Translations under genes and position numbers: made by a program
In this document: piece by piece, positions 35,369 to 38,178 of the stretch
Numbering within the stretch: the stretch's first letter is position 1
How the letters are laid out: each line of letters opens with the position of its first letter
The notes under the pieces: model-generated
Database searches by the model: none
The model's input: only the letters and a program-made list of their open reading frames with translations
What the model was told of the DNA's origin: nothing
NCBI RefSeq assembly: GCF_000423645.1
Contig: NZ_AUIJ01000027.1
Span: forward strand, 1-38,178
Reading direction: 5' to 3'
Source: Sediminimonas qiaohouensis DSM 21189
GTDB taxonomy: Bacteria > Pseudomonadota > Alphaproteobacteria > Rhodobacterales > Rhodobacteraceae
Length of the DNA stretch: 38,178 bases

Positions 35369-35962
35369 TCAGTCCAGCATAAGCGGCTGCCGCTCGCCTT
35401 CGGCAAAGCGCCGCAGCACCGCGGGATACAGGCGATGCTCTTGCTCCAGCACCCGCGCGGCCAGGGATTGCGGCGTGTCATCCGCGCGGATCGGCACGCG
35501 CGCCTGACCCAGGATCGGGCCATCATCCAGCGCCGGTGTGACAAGGTGCACGGTGCAACCCGCCTCGGTATCACCGGCCGCGATGGCGCGCGCATGGGTG
35601 TCCAGACCGCGATATTTCGGCAGCAACGAGGGATGGATATTGAGCATCCGCCCCTCCCAGCGGGACACGAACTCAGCGCCCAGAACGCGCATGAACCCGG
35701 CCAGGCAAATGATGTCCGGCGCCGCGCGCTCCAACTCCGCCAATAGCGCCGCTTCGAACGACGCGCGGTCGCGGCCATAGGCGCGATGATCCACCGCCGC
35801 AGTTTCGATGCCCATCTCGCGCGCCACGTCCAACCCGGCGGCGGCGGGATCATTCGAGGCCACCAGCACCGGGCGCGCGGGATGATCGCCGGTCATGCTC
35901 TGGGCCAGCTTGATCATGTTGGACCCACCGCCCGAAATCAGGATGGCAACGCGTTTGGTCAC
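35369..35962 (-). CDS. purN: Phosphoribosylglycinamide formyltransferase
   Basis: PurN transfers a formyl group from 10-formyltetrahydrofolate to GAR. The 197-residue product starts at GTG 35962, which overlaps the purM stop (GTGA). The start [16 protein letters not shown] has the phosphate-binding glycine loop, and the active-site residues lie in [17 protein letters not shown] (Asn and His) and TPALDDGPI (Asp). It forms the purM-purN pair common in bacteria. Confidence 0.95.
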   Translation of the reverse strand: MTKRVAILISGGGSNMIKLAQSMTGDHPARPVLVASNDPAAAGLDVAREMGIETAAVDHRAYGRDRASFEAALLAELERAAPDIICLAGFMRVLGAEFVSRWEGRMLNIHPSLLPKYRGLDTHARAIAAGDTEAGCTVHLVTPALDDGPILGQARVPIRADDTPQSLAARVLEQEHRLYPAVLRRFAEGERQPLMLD

Positions 35963-37008
35963 GTAAGCGACCCGCCGTAGACAACCGCATCGCCGCGGGT
36001 GACGTGGCCCATGTGGCACACGGTTTCGCCCGCCGCGCTCAGCGCTTCCTCGATCGCGTCGGCGCGCTCGGGCGCGACCACCAGCACCATGCCGATACCG
36101 CAGTTGAAGGTCTTGAGCATTTCGGCCTGCCTCATCCCACCCGTGTCCGACAGCCAACCGAACACGCCCGGCATCCGCCAACTTTCCAGGTCAACACCCG
36201 CGGTCAACCCCTCGGGCAGCACACGCGGCAGGTTTTCCGTCAGCCCGCCGCCGGTAATATGCGCAAGCGCATGCACGCCGCCCACGCCGATGGCCTCCAA
36301 CGCGGGGCGTACATATAGCCGCGTCGGCGCCAGAAGCGCCGCGCCAAGGCTTCGCCCCTCGTCCCACGGGCAAGGCGCGTCCCAGCCAAGGCCGGACACC
36401 TCGACCAGCTTGCGCACAAGGCTGTAGCCGTTGGAATGCACGCCGTCGCTGGCCAGACCCAGCATGACATCGCCCTCGGCCACCCCGTCGGGTAGGCCGC
36501 CGTCGCGTTCCATCGCGCCCACGGCAAACCCGGCCAGGTCGAAATCGCCCGCCTCGTACATGCCCGGCATCTCGGCCGTCTCGCCCCCGATCAAGGCCGC
36601 GCCCGATTGCTCACACCCGGCGGCGATCCCTTCGATGATGCGCGCGGCGCTGTCTGTATCCAGTTTGCCAGTGGCAAAATAATCAAGGAAAAATAGCGGC
36701 TCCGCCCCCTGGCAAACCAAGTCGTTAACGCACATTGCCACCAGGTCGATGCCGATCGTGTCAACGTTGCCGGTGTCGATCGCGATCCGCAGCTTGGTGC
36801 CCACGCCATCGGTCGCCGCCACCAGCACCGGGTCGATATAGCCCGCCGCCTTGAGATCGAACAGCGCGCCAAAGCCGCCCAGCCCCGCCATCACGCCCGG
36901 CCGCGCGGTGCGCTTTGCCGCCGGTTTGATCCGTTCCACCAACGCGTTGCCCGCATCGATATCGACACCCGCCTGCGCGTAGGTGACCCCGTTCCTGCCT
37001 TCCGTCAT
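35959..37008 (-). CDS. purM: Phosphoribosylformylglycinamidine cyclo-ligase
   Basis: PurM closes the imidazole ring, converting FGAM to AIR with ATP. The 349-residue product has the start [19 protein letters not shown], the conserved [26 protein letters not shown] and [14 protein letters not shown]. It heads purM-purN and is divergent from the tRNA gene, with 108 bases between. Confidence 0.96.
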   Translation of the reverse strand: MTEGRNGVTYAQAGVDIDAGNALVERIKPAAKRTARPGVMAGLGGFGALFDLKAAGYIDPVLVAATDGVGTKLRIAIDTGNVDTIGIDLVAMCVNDLVCQGAEPLFFLDYFATGKLDTDSAARIIEGIAAGCEQSGAALIGGETAEMPGMYEAGDFDLAGFAVGAMERDGGLPDGVAEGDVMLGLASDGVHSNGYSLVRKLVEVSGLGWDAPCPWDEGRSLGAALLAPTRLYVRPALEAIGVGGVHALAHITGGGLTENLPRVLPEGLTAGVDLESWRMPGVFGWLSDTGGMRQAEMLKTFNCGIGMVLVVAPERADAIEEALSAAGETVCHMGHVTRGDAVVYGGSLT

Positions 37009-37075
37009 CGCATCGTCCTTTCGGCCTTTGCACGCGAGTTAGCCGATTGCACCGCGCGAGGCAATCGCCAAAGGC

Positions 37076-37103
37076 TTGACGCGGGCCACCCGTCTGCTAG
37101 CAA
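37076..37103 (+). promoter_or_regulatory. Promoter of the tRNA gene
   Basis: TTGACG (37076-37081) and TAGCAA (37098-37103) are 16 bases apart, the latter preceded by TG as in extended -10 elements. The CTTGAC box followed by CTAGC fits the strong tRNA/rRNA promoters of alphaproteobacteria. The mature tRNA starts 13 bases further on. Confidence 0.6.
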
Positions 37104-37116
37104 ACGTCACAAGGTC

Positions 37117-37193
37117 GGGCCTGTAGCTCAATTGGTTAGAGCAGAGCGCTCATAACGCTTTGGTTGGGGGTTCGAGTCCCTCCGGGCCTACCA
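37117..37193 (+). tRNA. tRNA with CAT anticodon (Ile2 likely; Met by simple rule)
   Basis: The 77-base gene folds into a full cloverleaf: acceptor GGGCCTG with CGGGCCT, D stem GCTC/GAGC, anticodon stem GAGCG/CGCTT with loop CTCATAA (anticodon CAT at 37151-37153), T stem GGGGG/CCCTC with TTCGAGT, and an encoded CCA end. It is not an initiator by its stems. Acceptor pairs C4-G69 and C5-G68 are the features known to mark tRNA-Ile2 for the lysidine enzyme TilS in E. coli, and the loop equals that of E. coli Ile2. The first pair is G-T. Ile2 (reads AUA after lysidine formation) is therefore more likely than elongator Met. Confidence 0.93.
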
Positions 37194-37323
37194 AAACACC
37201 GCAATATCAGTGTGTTATATATTTCTTGGGGACAAGTTGCGCGTATTTCGTATCAATGACTTGCGGCATTTCTGTCCCCATGATTTCGCCACAACTAAAA
37301 GTACCGAACAGCCGAAAACGGAA
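37194..37323. other. AT-richer stretch after the tRNA, no gene seen
   Basis: These 130 bases are clearly richer in A and T than the rest of the window. They contain an 8-bp inverted repeat TGGGGACA/TGTCCCCA (37227-37234 with 37273-37280). No tRNA 3'-end duplication and no integrase are visible. Likely foreign DNA next to the IS66 fragments. Confidence 0.5.
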
Positions 37324-37429
37324 GTAAGCGATGTGGCGATCACACGGTGGGGGCCTATTTCCAGGGCAGGAGTTCTTCGATCTGGAATTGTTTGTGGCCG
37401 TTGATGATGGCTTTGAGAGTGTCGGTTAG
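37324..37429 (-). mobile_element. IS66-family right-end fragment
   Basis: The fragment starts with GTAAGCG, the usual IS66 terminal sequence, and contains the last codons of a tnpC transposase gene on the minus strand. The rest of the element is missing; a second IS66-like end follows directly at 37430. Confidence 0.6.
37355..37429 (-). pseudogene. IS66 transposase (TnpC) C-terminal remnant
   Basis: Minus-strand translation ends in LTDTLKAIINGHKQ then FQIEELLPWK and a stop at 37355-37357, matching the conserved C-terminal IDELLPW tail of IS66 transposases. A stop codon lies directly upstream (37430-37432), where a different IS end joins, so only 24 codons remain. Confidence 0.65.
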
Positions 37430-37787
37430 CTAAGCGTGGGGAGACACACGCGAAAGTTGGTGATGCCCTGAGGGGCGGCATATCATGGCGGTGTCGAGTC
37501 GCCGTCAATTCTCTGCTGAGAAAAGGATATGCCACATGTCAGAGACTACCATTACCCAATTGTCCGATCCATCGGGTTTTTTTGTCTGCGATGCCGAACA
37601 ACAGGATCGCAGCGCCATGACAGTAGGGGTTCGCGGTTCTATCCGATCCGTTCGGCGTGTTTTCGTAACCGCAGCCATCCCTCGGGGGCCAAAAATGCTT
37701 GATCCGGGAGCCTCGTCAGGCAATGCTGCCGTCAAACGGCAGGCCATTTGGGAAATGTCGTATCAAACGAATATACCTGCTTGGTGA
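37430..37787 (+). pseudogene. IS66 left-end fragment with start of tnpA-like gene
   Basis: TAAGCGTGGGG at 37431 followed by CACACG resembles the end at 37324 and looks like the left terminus of an IS66 element. An ATG at 37485 begins MAVSSRRQFSAEKR, similar to the start of IS66 TnpA helix-turn-helix proteins. After about 25 residues the open frame (to 37787) no longer resembles TnpA, so it is probably a broken gene joined to unrelated DNA. Assignment is tentative. Confidence 0.4.
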
Positions 37788-37816
37788 GTGCGTTAATGCT
37801 GATTTTTATGGATAAA

Positions 37817-38178
37817 GAGACTCTGTTGCACAAATTGGTTGAAGGCCAGACGCCCCCTTTCCCCAGACAGACTCATCCTACGGGCTCAGTTATGGGTATG
37901 CCGAGCGCGGTATAGCCGTTCATGACGAGGATGCGGACTTGGACTTCCGCAACCTGACGATCGAAGTCCCGCGCCATGAGGCGCTGGCCCAGCATTTTCA
38001 CGCAGTGCATTTTGGTCTCGACGCGGCTTCGGCGGTGGTATCCACTCCAGTTTCGCCAGATCGCGCGGCCGAGGTATTTCGAAGCTCGCAGGGCCTCGTT
38101 TCTGGCCATTGCACCCGCGGTGACGGTCTTCCACGGCTTGGCGTTTTTGCGAGGCGGGATGACGGCATGTGCACCACG
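37817..38178 (-). mobile_element. IS5-family (IS903 group) element, cut by right edge
   Basis: The terminal inverted repeat GACTCTGTTGCACAAA (37819-37834) resembles the IS903-group end (GGCTTTGTTGCACAAA). It is followed by the 3' part of a transposase gene on the minus strand. The other end lies beyond the window. The outermost base could be 37817 or 37819. Confidence 0.8.
37873..38178 (-). CDS. IS5-family transposase, C-terminal part (start beyond right edge)
   Basis: The visible 101 residues continue an open frame from the right edge, beginning RGAHAVIPPRKNAKPWK. They contain the DDE-transposase signature Y-(2)-R-(3)-E-(6)-K in YHRRSRVETKMHCVK, whose Glu is the third catalytic acid, then ARDFDRQVAEVQVRI and the end GIPITEPVG. 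These match IS5 transposases of the IS903 group common in Rhodobacteraceae. No stop or frameshift is seen in this part. Confidence 0.85.
   Translation of the reverse strand, partial: RGAHAVIPPRKNAKPWKTVTAGAMARNEALRASKYLGRAIWRNWSGYHRRSRVETKMHCVKMLGQRLMARDFDRQVAEVQVRILVMNGYTALGIPITEPVG

Noticed and set aside
34210-35382. Plus-strand open frame of 390 codons opposite rnd
   Set aside because: Shadow of the RNase D gene with no recognisable domain.
35266-35853. N-terminal extension of rnd
   Set aside because: The extension overlaps purN in another frame and is Arg/Cys-rich; RNase D homologues start near the ATG at 35265.
37117-37323. tRNA gene as an att site of an integrated island
   Set aside because: No integrase and no repeat of the tRNA 3' end is seen in the window; only IS debris is present.
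1-38178. CRISPR array, toxin-antitoxin, defence or prophage genes
   Set aside because: No regularly spaced repeats and no recognisable genes of these systems were found on either strand.

Overview
The window looks like chromosomal DNA from a marine Rhodobacteraceae (Roseobacter-group) alphaproteobacterium. The evidence is the high GC content, the RNase E with a long insertion in its S1 domain, a zeta-type F1-ATPase inhibitor, a split (non-MetH) methionine synthase, a typical Rhodobacteraceae intergenic hairpin repeat, and surE-pcm-nlpD without rpoS. Genus cannot be decided from what is visible. Almost everything is core genome; only the last ~0.85 kb, after a tRNA gene, is mobile-element debris.

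Layout. 1-2727 (minus): a four-gene set encoding a membrane protein, a secreted SH3-domain protein, a very small protein and a secreted von Willebrand factor A protein cut by the left edge. 2945-6242 (plus): a secreted, cysteine-free molybdopterin-fold protein overlapping a histidine kinase and a LuxR-type response regulator, preceded by direct repeats that may be an operator. 6356-13906 (plus): pyrE, dnaB, alr, mlaE-mlaF, a small membrane protein, radA and cvpA. 14045-19132 (plus): purF, a short-chain dehydrogenase, then surE-pcm-nlpD. 19120-29653 (minus): an alpha/beta-hydrolase-like membrane protein, rne, dctD, dctB, purQ, a zinc alcohol dehydrogenase, purS and purC. 29807-32868 (plus): the ATPase inhibitor, then a homocysteine methyltransferase, a corrinoid protein and a DUF1638 protein. 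32928-37008: sufE (minus), a lipoprotein (plus), then purM-purN and rnd (minus). 37117-37193: a CAT-anticodon tRNA. 37324-38178: IS66 fragments and the end of an IS5-family element running off the right edge.

How the genes work together. Purine synthesis dominates: purF, purM, purN, purC, purS and purQ are all here in three separate transcription units, with pyrE for pyrimidines. The homocysteine methyltransferase and corrinoid protein form two parts of a multi-subunit cobalamin-dependent methionine synthase. SurE, Pcm and NlpD form a conserved repair and envelope unit. DctB/DctD form a C4-dicarboxylate-type two-component system, but the DctD AAA+ domain has lost the GAFTGA loop and has a changed Walker B motif.

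The points most worth a second look are the degenerate DctD, the nested stem-loop leader before the corrinoid gene, the alcohol dehydrogenase inside the purS-purQ unit, the cysteine-free molybdopterin-fold protein tied to a two-component system, and the identity of the tRNA (probably Ile2 rather than Met). I found no CRISPR array, prophage, integrase or clear novel defence system.
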